Assembly (NCBI RefSeq): GCF_000003605.2
Contig: NW_003135337.1
Coordinates: 333,025-361,503, forward strand
From: Saccoglossus kowalevskii
Taxonomy: Eukaryota > Hemichordata > Enteropneusta > Harrimaniidae
DNA length: 28,479 nucleotides
Direction of reading: 5' to 3'
This document shows, in pieces, positions 10,601 to 22,600 of this stretch. Within the stretch, counting starts at the first letter, position 1. Each line of letters starts with the position of its first letter. The notes below the pieces were generated by a model. That model saw nothing but the letters and a program-made list of their open reading frames with translations. It did no database searches and had not been told where the DNA came from. The position numbers and the translations under genes were made by a program.

Positions 10601-13600
10601 TTTGTCGCACTGAGTTATTATTGGCATGTGAATTGATCGATCAAATTGGAAGCGGAAGCAATTACTGGATCATAGTACATTTGTATTTTAACAAGGAATA
10701 AAGTGTGTATGCATTGCAGTCATTCGTAGATTGATTACTTTTAATGATTGAGTTAATTTATCATTCAGGTTTTCCGTATGAATTCCGTGTGACTACCAGT
10801 GACAAACGCCATGCCGGTACCAGTGCCAGAATCTATGTGATAATGTATGGTGGTGAAAGAGGTGAAGAGAACAGTGGCAAGGTCTGGTTGAATGATGGCA
10901 AGTTTGAGCGTGGTCGTACAGATATTTGTAACGTGGAATGTGCTACAATGCTGAGTCCGCTGTCTCGGTTAACCATCGGTCATGACAATTCGGGACCCGG
11001 ATCGGGTTGGCATCTAGAAAAGGTAGGTTAATAGCCTTGCACACACTTTAGGATGTTCTAATTTTGAGGGCATTTTTTTTTTAAATTTATTTAACTCATT
11101 TAATTCGATCAAACATGCATAATATATTGAATCTAATTCCACATCAGGTTGAGGTGTACTGTCCGGCTACTGGTATAACGCAGACATTTGTATGTGATAA
11201 ATGGCTGGCAGACGACGAGAGTGACGGTTGCATTGAGAGGACCATGAACGAAAGTGAATCTATGAGAAAAGTTAAGAAAGCAAGTAAGTACACAGATTCA
11301 ATCAAAATCTGCATTCTTATGCTAGAATTTGTGTGCAATGTATTTCAATAATGTCTGGCTTGATGACTGAATCATCCTGTCCAGATTAAAACTTATTGTG
11401 TCAAACAGAACAGCTGTGACAGTGAATGAATATTACCTATCAAATGCAATTAAATCTGTGAATCCTAGAATCTAGTGCTTAATGACTGGTTATTATGACA
11501 GCAACATAATCTGAGGCCACATGTCACATGTCAAATAATGTTTTACAAGGCCATCAACCTGATCATGTCATTTCAGTTTATTGTTTCATTCATGTTATAA
11601 GGGACAGATAAAAAATGCACATCACTAAGATTTGCAATACATACCAACCAGTACTACTATAGCTACTAAAAAGTTGTCCATAGATTCCAGGTTTCTATGC
11701 AGTCCAATAACTCCCAAATATGATAAACATGGTCCAGATTGTCAAACGCATGTGTTTCGTTTCCAGAATTAGTATTCAGTCTTTCAGAAATGCTTAAAAC
11801 CTAGTGAAATATAAAGAATTTTTTTTGTGTTGTCATACTCAGCATGTACATGTATAGTAATTTATTCATATTCAATATTATAATAGCACAATAGTCTCAC
11901 ATCCAGCACTCCACTGTTTCACTTCTACCATATTTACATTTGACTAAGATATAAAAACAACTAATAATTTATATAATCCACAAAATCTCCCTCTTAGTTT
12001 GACATTAACAGACATTCATGAATTCTATCAGAGTAGCTTCCTAGCCATAGTAGACTTGGTTTGGTACAACATTTTAAGTTCCCAGAAAAGTATTCCAATT
12101 GAATAAGCATTGATTTGTGTAAAAAACAAATTGTTTGTATTCGCATTTATCAAGAAAATTACAAAAGTTTGCATAATGGCAAGTGTCATAGACAATGTTC
12201 GCATGCCACCAAAGTGAAATCGCTCCCTCTATCGACGTATACCAAGTGTGCCAGAAAGTTGTCGTTGGCATTGTTAGGAGCTATTCGTCAGTTATTTCAT
12301 GCTTTTATCATAGTTTACTCAAATATTTCTCAGTTACTCGAATTATGGGTCTAACACAAAACTGCCATGAAGCTGAACCCAAAATACGATGAGATTTAGG
12401 ATATAGATATATAATCTAAAGAGAAAATATTGTTGAGTTATATATCACTGACTATGGTGGTTCTTACACGTCATTTCTGTAATCATTCCAGTACTTTTTG
12501 TGTTTTATTTTCTTGTCCTATTCTTTCATTTCAGAAAATATTTGGCATGTGACTGTACACACAGGTGACCAGACTGCTGCCGGCACAGACTCCAAAGTCA
12601 TGTTGTGTTTGTACGGATCTAAAGGCAAATCAGATGATATAGTACTTAACAATGCAAGCGATAACTTTGAAAAAGGCAACGTAGACAGTTTCAAAATAGA
12701 AGTGCCTGATGTTGGCAAACCTTATAAGATACGAATTGGACACGATAATGCTGGTGCATTTGCTGGATGGTTTTTGAAACAGGTATGTGTCTGTATGTGT
12801 TAATTTGTGTGCACGATTTGTTTGTGTGCAAGATTTGTTTTAGGTAGTTATGCCTATCATCCCTCTTGGGCCACCAACAAGATTCCTCCAACTAGGAGAG
12901 GTTCTGTGTCAGTTTTTCCACTTCTCCCCAGGTATAGCCCAGCTTCCGGACATCAGCCTCTACATCCCATCGCCAGGTGTTTCTTGGACGACCTCGTTTT
13001 CTTTTTTTCCTGTGGGTTTTATTTAGTGCTGCCCTTGTGATGTTTTGGACTGTTTTTCATAGGGTACCGGTATGTCCCAGCCAGCGCCAGCGTCTCTGAA
13101 ATATCTCCCGTTGTAAGGGCTGTTGACTCATTCTTTCCCATAACTCCTGGTTGCTGATCACAACTGTTTTATCGTATTTTCAGTATTCTTCGTAGACAAA
13201 CATTTATGAACATCCAGGCTTTCAAGATTTGTTTGTGTGCAGGATTTGTCCCAAACTTCAAGTACCATTCAGTGTGTTATTGTATAAACTGAAAATGAAA
13301 TTGATGTTTTTTACTACTGCAAGTAAATTACATATAATGACACTGTAAAAAAAAATAATTAAATTTGTTTTCTTGTAAGGTTACAATGGAAAATATGTCA
13401 ACAAAGAAGAAATATATTTTCAATTGCAATAGATGGTTTGCTAAAGACGAGGATGATGGTTGTGTTGTCAGAGAGATCCCAGCTGAGGGAGAAACTATTA
13501 AAAAACCACAACCACGTAAGAACATATATTGTTATAGTAGTTTCAGTTAGTTTTGTAACTCTTTAAAAACCATTATTTTTCCCACCAACATTTTCACATT

Positions 13601-16600
13601 TTCATGTATTTTCTATAATTTCTTTTATGTTTTGACCAAATGAACATATATTCTGATTGGCTCCACGTTTGAATCAAAATAAAAAGAATAAATGTGAAAA
13701 AAAATATATTGGCTTATATTTTATGAAAGGTGACCATAGTTGTCTTTGGAATTTCAGTGCTAATTAAGACCAAATCATGTTCACTATCCAAGCCTTAGGT
13801 TGGTGAAGAAAGTCTGTAACAAATCCCATGATGCAATGCAATATTTCCAGACAAGATTCTTCATAATCTGGTTCCAATTTTCAACAATTTTTACAGTCAA
13901 ATATTTTCGTGACAAAATCCAAATATATTTTTTTTTATAAATTGATATTTACTTTTCAACCAAACAGATAGAATAAAATATTGATAGAAATTCAAAATTT
14001 TAGAAATTGACATTCTTGTATAGAAATGAGTAGATTTGTAATGGGACTATATTGTGTGGAAGGTTACAAAAGTTAACATTGGCAGTGAAAGCGTTATATT
14101 TTTTAAACCAGACAATAATGTAACTGCATATAACATGCAGTGGTTTGATAAGTATATAACAAACTTTACTCATTTTTTTTAAAAGTTGTGAAATACAATG
14201 TATCCGTGGTAACCAGTGACAAATTTGGTGCTGGTACAGACGCCAATGTATTCTGTGTGCTTTATGGTGACCAAGGAGATACAGGAGAGCGCCCTCTAGT
14301 CAAAAGTGAACACATCAATAAATTTGAAAGAGGTGATGTAAGTAATTGTTCTCATTTTTGTTATCATTGTCCACACAATAGGGGACGCTAACTTTGAAAT
14401 GTATTCCATTACCATTTTCTACCACCTGGCAACCCTCGCGGTGAAAACAAAGACCAAAAACTCGCAGAAAACGGTACTTTGCGATGGTTGTTGAGAGTCC
14501 CCTGAACAGTGTAACAAGATTAGCCCTACGTGTGTAGCATATATAAGTTTGGTTGTTCAGGATTACTTCAAAGTTGAGTTTGTGTTGTTTTCTCAAGTTT
14601 TCACCGGCTCCACCGGCGTTCCACAGCAGCGCGCACAGAGCCCATAGAAATGCATGGTACAGTGGTGTGCGTCTTAGCAACGTAGAACGTCTGTGACGTA
14701 GCTCCGCCCCCGAGGATACTATTTATTGTATTGTTACAATGTCTTAATTAAAATTAGTGATAATAAAATACCACTATTATTTACACATCTGTTTCTTTAG
14801 AAAGAAAAGAGCTGACATCGGAAACACAATTTTTCTTCACGGTTTTCAAAATTGAATAATCAGCAACATAAGCCGTTCTTGATAATTTTAATTTCATAAT
14901 GAATCACCTTTTTTCTTCCCATTGTATCCTGCTTTCTTACCATATGCACATAATAGATCAATGCTTTTGAAAGAGGTTCAGTAAGTATGTTTATTGCTTA
15001 AAAGGTGTTGTTTTTGTTATGTCACGTGCAATATGTTCCGTTTCTCTGACCTCTACTAACTTTACACACTTTCTTCATCACTTTCTAAGACATTTAAAAA
15101 TGTGTTAAATTTATAGTTTTTTTAATACAGGTATTATTATGTTGATTTAAAAAAAAAATCTTTTTGTACTAGTATCTCTATGGAGATAATATATCTATGC
15201 TGTATCTGCTCTATCAGAAAGACATACACTTAAAATCTTTTTGTAATGTTAAAGCAAACAAATTACAATGTGAGTTCATGAAATTCCACCTAAACACATT
15301 TCTTGAGGATCTGATGTGTTTTATTGGAGATGCACTTCTGTTTGAGCAAATACAGTATAGTAATATGTGTGAATTTTTGCATGCAAGCACCAGACTAGTG
15401 TAACCACATCATGTAACATCATTCAAGGCAGAGTACATTTTTGCAATTCACAAATTAGAAAAAAATGGAAAAATTTTTGAACTTTATATCATCCACAATT
15501 ATAATGTCAACAATTTCTAGTATGGCATTCCAGAGATGTGGCTAACTTGTGAAATCTGTGGATGTTTAAAAAACTCAGCAAAGCAAAATTTTAAAATTTA
15601 GGTACCTGAACTTGTTTCCATGGAAACAATAACTTTGTGATTACAATGTAACATGGAATCCTACTTTGGTGGCCAATTTGGATTGGGAACTGAACAAAAT
15701 GTTAATTATTGAGGCTCTATTAAAAAAACAAGTTTGGATATTTTCTGCGGAATTTAAAACAGCTGATCATAAAGAATAATTTAGTATTAAAATTCCTGTT
15801 CCAATAGTATGATAGCTGCTATCATTTGCTGCATATACTCCCTTATATTCATTGAGAGCCAAGTAACCATGGATACATTTATAAATGCACGTAATCTAGA
15901 TCCTATTGAATGAGTGACCATAGGTAATAGTAGAATCCTTTTGTAGTTAGCAAGGATTCACAATAACCAGGCATTTTGGGCAATAGTATTTCATCAGTAG
16001 GATATGAAAAAGTAGTGCACGTTGTAGACAGGTATCATGTAGTATGTATATTTAGGTGGTAGACAAACAGAAATGGCATGTTTGTTCATTCACTTTGGCG
16101 CTATAGTTCCAAGATAGAGTATTGTTTTATGCTGTATGTACATACTTTTATTTAGATAATGATCCTTAGTAAACGTTTATTTTCTTATTTTCTAGCACAT
16201 TATATTCATAATTTATCACTGATGATGCAAAATGCTGATCTGTGATTGGCTACATCATATCATGTGATGCACCATAATTTAAAACCCAAATTGACATTGT
16301 GTAATGATAATTTCATTTGCAGACTGATACTTTTGAAATTGAGGCAGTGATGCTAAAGAAATTGCGACGAGTAAAAATATTCCATGACGGCAGTTGGGCT
16401 GGAGCAGGATGGCATTTGGATAAAGTTATTGTAGAAGAACAGAATAACCCTAAATCTAAAATCGTCTTTCCATGTAACAGGTACAACTTAAATTTTATCA
16501 GACTCTATGGATTAGATTACTAGAAATATAAAAGATCATTTTTTTCGTTCACTTCAAGATCATGTGTTATGTGTGAAATGGATTATTAAAGAAAGGCAGA

Positions 16601-19600
16601 GGTCATAGCATCACAGCATCAAAACATCATGTTGGATCTGACAAATGCGAAAGTAATTTTAATAATGTGCTCTTCACATTTGAATATCAACATTTTAACA
16701 TTGAACTATTATAATAAACTCGATTTAATCCTTATTGTTTTATCATAACATGCACATGTATATTTGTATTTTAGATGGTTAGATCGAGATGAAGATGATG
16801 GTTTGATAGTAAGGGAATTAGTACCAGAAGGTGTATCACAATTGCTGTCCAGTAAGTAGCTATTAATGTCTGTGCAATGAATGCTTGGTTTATTGTTTGA
16901 AGAGAAAATAAGAGAAATATGTTACATAGGAAAATATTTGTCTAAATAGACTGGAAATTTGTCTAAACTGAACCCTGATACCTGTCTTAGCTGAATGCTT
17001 TTTCTTAGTAACACATTACCTGTCCAAACTGAACACTGTAAAATGAAACTAAACTATGGAAAAAAAAATTCAAATCTCAAAATAAAAAAATGCATTTATT
17101 TATTAATGCATTTTTTTTTTTGAGATTAAATTTTGATTTTCTTAAAATTTTATTTTTAGTTTTTTTCTAAAATTTGGACAAAAACCTGTAAAAATGCTAG
17201 GGATACATTTTAACTGATGAGCACAGTGACCAGAAACATGAGTGGTCCTTATCTTTGTGATTATGATTACAACTGATTTATTTTTCATCCTAGCAACATC
17301 ATATCATGTGACCGTGAAGACAGGAGAAGAGCGGAATGCTGGTACCGATGCTAATGTCTATCTTAAAATGTTTGGTGAGCTTGGTGACTCTGGACAACTT
17401 CCGCTCAAGCAGTCTGAAAATACAAAGAACAAATTTGAAAAAGGAAGAAAGGATAAATTTGTGCTTGAAGCATGCGATATCGGCAAGGTAGTTATCTATT
17501 TTATTCTCGGGTTATTTTGATGGCTTTTATGTTGAGCATAATGGATTGAATTGGATATAAATACTGTGGAATACTTTATTTTCGCTGGAATTAATTTTCG
17601 CTGAAAAAGCTTTTTGGGCGTTTTGCTTGGAATTTATTTTCACTGATTTTTCATGAGTTTAATGTGAAATATAGGAAAAAAAGTATATTCGCTGGATTTT
17701 ATTTTCACGGAATCATCCAATCAGCGAAAATAGCGAAAATAAATTCCAAGCGATAATAAAGTATTCTACAGTAAGTGATTGTTCAATTACAAGCAAGTCA
17801 TAATAGAAATATTGTCATTAAAATACATATTTATCCAAGCATCTATAAGATAAGTGTACTGTAAAATACTTTCGCTTGGAATTAATTTTCACTATTTTTG
17901 CTGAAGAAATGATTCAGTGAAAATATTGCCTATATTTTACTTCAACTGGTCAAAAATCAGTGAAAATAAATTCCATACAAAACACCCGAAAAGTCTTTTC
18001 AACAAAAATTAATTCCAGCTAAAATAAAGTATATTACAGTATGCAACTTAGATATCCGGTGATATGTGATGATGTTCTCACAAGATCTCAAGTTCTTGCA
18101 GTTTTCTTTAGTGTGTGCGTACAATCAGCAATATTTTAGCCAATGGCACCACGGAAGAGATGTTAGGAAATGAACATTAACCAGTTCTTTCACAGAATCA
18201 CTCATTTTCCTATTTCTAGGAATGTATATTTGTCGCAATTCGTGACTTTGTCAATTTGTGTGAGATCTTCAATGCATATCTGACCACTTGCATACCTTCA
18301 TCCTATAAGTCTTTGATCTAACAGACTTGATGATAATATGAGCAATAAAAAACTGTGCGCATCATAGGCTCACCAGAAGTAGTGTATTTTTTCTGTACAA
18401 GAATTCTTTGTTGAGGTGTCTCACATTCAATAAAATTTAAATTAATTATAAAAAAAAATTGTTATATTTTCTCAGCTTGAATATATTAAGATTGGCCATG
18501 ATGGTAGTGGACCTGGTTCTGGTTGGTTCTTAGACAGCGTAGAGATAGATATACCATCAAATGGTCTCAATTATATGTTTGCCGCTCATCGCTGGTTGGC
18601 TGAAAGTGAAGGAGATGGAGAGATAGAGGTGGAGCTACAAATCACCGAAATGAAAGAGTTTTCACCAAGTACGTCAAAAGTGTGAATTTTTTGTCCCATG
18701 AAATTTGTACGCATACCACAAGCATTTTTTTTACCTATTGATAACCAAAAATGTTGAGCAAAGGTTTTCAATCAAATTAATGACCAAAAAAAATGAAAAG
18801 TAAGAGGGGTAACAGTGACTGTGATTTCCTCATTGCATTACCCTCCCCTACTCAATATTGTACATCAGATACCTCAAATTAGTTGACAGACATTTTAATA
18901 TTTAGCCACAGGGAATAATTTAGAAAAATTTCAAAAAATTCTTGTCAAAGGTGTGAATTAAAGTTTAAAAGTGATGCAACTATAGGATGTTTATATGAAC
19001 ATCTTATGAACATGTAAAAGTCATATAATGTGCATGTGTCACTGTATGTCAGGAGCATGTTTTCTTAATGAATGCGTAGACCAGAGTGTTGATTTTTTTC
19101 ATCACATTGTTTGAGTTTTATAGTAATTTTTGAAGTACATGTTGAGAACATCATATAATACCTATCATACCTGAAAACCAGATTGGCTGAAAGGGACCAG
19201 AGTTGCCAGAATGAGACCAGAGTAACCAAAATGTAATTATTTGCAGGAATACCATATGAAATAACAGTGATCACCGGAGACAAGTCTGGAGCTGGTACCG
19301 ATGCCCAAGTTTTCATCAGAATGTACGGCCTTAAAGGAAAAACTGATGAATTTATCCTTAATAACAGAACTGATAATTTTGAAAGGGGCATGACTGATAA
19401 ATTCAAGGTAATTAAACTTTGACAATGGAGGTTCTACTCTCTTAATTAATAATCAATTCACAATAAGAGAGAATGAGGAAATGTTTGTTTTCTGTTTCAG
19501 ATGACATTTTGTGGATCCAACCTTTATTCCATGTATTCAGAGACCTTGTTTAATAACTGTTACCGGTACTGAACATATACAACTTCACAGTTTAATGATA

Positions 19601-22600
19601 AAAAATGATGTTTTGCAAATTTAAAATGAATTTTATGACTTAGATCAAAAGTAAAATCAAGTGATCATCAACTACTTCTTTTCTTTAGATTGAAGCGGCT
19701 GATGTAGCAATGTTAACAAAGATCCGTATTGGTCATGATAATAGCGGCAGATCGGCTGGGTGGTATCTCGAAAGAGTGATTATTGAAAGATTTCCCCCAA
19801 AGAGAAAAATGAAACGAAAGAGGAGCGGAACACCGAGAAGAAGAGGAGAGTATGATGAGGAGGATTACGATGATATTCCTGAAACAAATGTAGTAAATTT
19901 TGTGTGCAATAGATGGTTTGCCAAAGATGAAGAAGATCATCAGATTGTCCGGGAATTACTTCCAACTGATGAGGAGGGTAGGGCTCTCAAAGGACATGGT
20001 CTGAATTGTGAGTACCATGGCAACTGTTTTCAAAATCTTGTGCTTTTTTGATAATTTGGGTTGAAATTTGAAAGCAGTGTCAAATTCTTGCAACTAGAAA
20101 TAGATTTAACATCAAATTTATTCTGTTGCAGCTAGATATATTTATGATGTCAGAATTTGAGAGTGATAATATTTTGTGAATGTCACAGAAATCTTAATGT
20201 TACAATATTTTGTCTTTTCCCTGACTCAAATAATTTGCAAAGAGTTGTTTTTCACAAAATAAAACCTGTTGCAGTATAACAGTAGAGGTTTTGTAGGCAG
20301 TATTTGAACTGTTTGAATGATTTTTAGATGTTTTTTACTTTTTGTAACACTTTTGTAAAATGAAAAATGTTCTGCAATTGTCGTTAAATTTGTGATTTTT
20401 CATGAAAATATATTTTTTTCTCTTCGCTTTTTATAAAATTGAGACAAAAAAACCTTAAAAAAGTTTTGACTGGCATGATACACTGGGTGTTAAGAATATT
20501 TTTCAAAATCATTGTGACTCCCCGGTAAATTGCATATTCATTTTTTTCCCCACAGATAACGAATACATTGTTCACATATTCACGGGTGATGTGTCTGGAG
20601 CTGGCACCGATTCTAATGTGTTTATCAATTTATTTGGTGAAATGGGGGATTCTGGTGAAAGAGAACTCAAAGAGTCAGAAACAAACAGAAATAAGTTTGA
20701 AAAGAATAGCGTAAGTTGGATTCACTCAGTAAATACAGTTAATATGCAAGCCTCTTCAAAACAAGAAATGCCCTTGAATTATAATTTGTATTTGTGAGTT
20801 CTTTATTATATCAATATAATATTTTTTTAGAAAAAAATATGTTGGCTATATATTTGGTGATAGCAGCCATTTTTTGTTGAAAGGAATTTGACTATTAAAA
20901 CAAGTTAGTTTATTTTGTGAAAGCTGATGTTGATATTCAAAATCAACCACTGGTGATATATAAAAAATGTCATATTTTGGGAAAATATTTGAGTAAACAA
21001 AAGATTGATTCTGCTGACTTGCGTTTCCTGCAAGATTAACACTTTTTTTGAAAATTTGAAAGCAATAATATTTTCTGCCAAAATTTATTATTTTTCAAAA
21101 TTCCTTTCATTTTTCATAATTCGTTTGTTAATTTTCTATGATTTAGGCATAATTTATTTGAAAAAAATGAAAAGATTCCAAAAAAATTAAAATATCAGAT
21201 TTTATTGCAGCTCATCTGAATGTGCATACCACCATTTCATCAAATTTAACATTCATTCAACAACACATTTTTTCTGTAGGAGGACGTCTTCAGGATAGAA
21301 GCTGTAGAACTTGGAAATTTGAAGAAATTAAAGATTCGTCATGATGATTCAATGTTGGGTTCAGCATGGTTTCTGGATAGAGTGGAGATCGAAGACACAC
21401 AAAACAAAGAGAGGTACTGAGATTCATGATAACATCAGTAATAAACAGTATTAGAAATGTTTGTAGCATTATTTCTTAGACATGCTTGTACTGAGTTACA
21501 AGACGTATTTCGTTGATTGATGTATTAGTAGTATATTAGTAGTATATCTATGCGCTTACGTAAATGATAGAGATGTGTTTTAATAAGTCAAATTTTAATG
21601 ATCAATTTCTAAATGCAATTAAGTATTGGTGTAAATATACATACAAAATTGTTTTTGAAAAATTATATAACACTAATATTCTAAATATATTTGAAAATAT
21701 CAAAATTAAAATAAGATGTAACTGGTCTTCTTTGTCTCTAGGTATTATTTCCCATGTCAACGTTGGCTAGCAACGAAAGAGGATGATGGTCAAATATCTC
21801 GTGACTTGGTGCCAGTGGATAGACGGATTATGGAATCTAAGATGAAAGGAATGGGAGATAAACGAAAATCCAGCACTGGTCTCAGGGACTCATTGGCATT
21901 GGAAACTAAAGGTAACCAGAGAGATGATTTGTCTGCCAGTGATATCAAGAAGATAAATCTACCTATAAATTGAAATTTTCATAACTGGGTCTTGAGGATG
22001 ATAATACTGTATTATTAAATTCATATGAAATAATTATTTAACAAGGAATTTGTTTCTTCATTTTCTACTTTTTTTTTCCAGCCATAATGACAACCTACTA
22101 CATAGCAGTAGAAACAGCCAATGTTAGAGGAGCTGGTACTGATGCTGATGTTTATGTGGTATTGTATGGGGAAAGTGATGACACAGGTGAGTTAGTGGGA
22201 CTCACATTAGTGAATTGAGTCTGGTGTGTCAGTGAAACACAAGTCAATGTGTCACAGCTGTGACTCGGGTGAGTCAGTGTGACAGGTGAGTTAGTGTGAC
22301 TCCGATTAGTGAGATTGAGTCAGGTATGTCAGTGAAACAAATAAGTCAATGTGACACAGGTGGGTCCGTGTGACTCGGGTGAGTTAGTGTGACAGATGAG
22401 TTAGTGTGACTCTGATTAGTGAGATTGAGTCAGGTATGTCAGTGAAACAAATAAGTCAATGTGACACAGGTGGGTCAGTGTGACTCTGGTGAGTCAGTGT
22501 GACTCATGTTAGTATGTGTGGCAGGTGAATATGTGTGACTCAGTGTATCAGATGAGTGTGACAGGTGCGTATGTATGACACAGATGAGTCAATGTGACAA

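Larger units (their letters stand above)
12783..13379. other. Intron 14
   Basis: 597 bp, phase 0. More than half is a reverse-oriented LINE fragment (12839-13225) bracketed by a 24-bp target-site duplication. Confidence 0.85.
14338..16322. other. Intron 16 (largest complete intron)
   Basis: 1985 bp, phase 0. Holds a second GC-rich family B element (about 14380-14718), the exon-16-like relic (14957-14980), a perfect 18-bp palindrome at 15612-15629 and an X-box half-site at 15863-15876. No further exon is needed: exon 16 joins exon 17 as [13 protein letters not shown]. Confidence 0.85.
17488..18475. other. Intron 19
   Basis: 988 bp, phase 0. Holds two family A MITEs, one plus (17562-17773) and one in opposite orientation (17857-18041). 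The rest shows nothing. Confidence 0.85.

Noticed and set aside
14315-14680. 121-codon minus-strand open frame
   Set aside because: Runs through the family B element; its GC-rich interior lacks stops by composition. No similarity to a transposase is visible.
19488-19585. Possible extra exon after TTTCTGTTTCAG at 19488-19500
   Set aside because: The reading from ATGACATTTTGT ends in TGA without a PLAT motif, and exon 21 joins exon 22 in frame without it.
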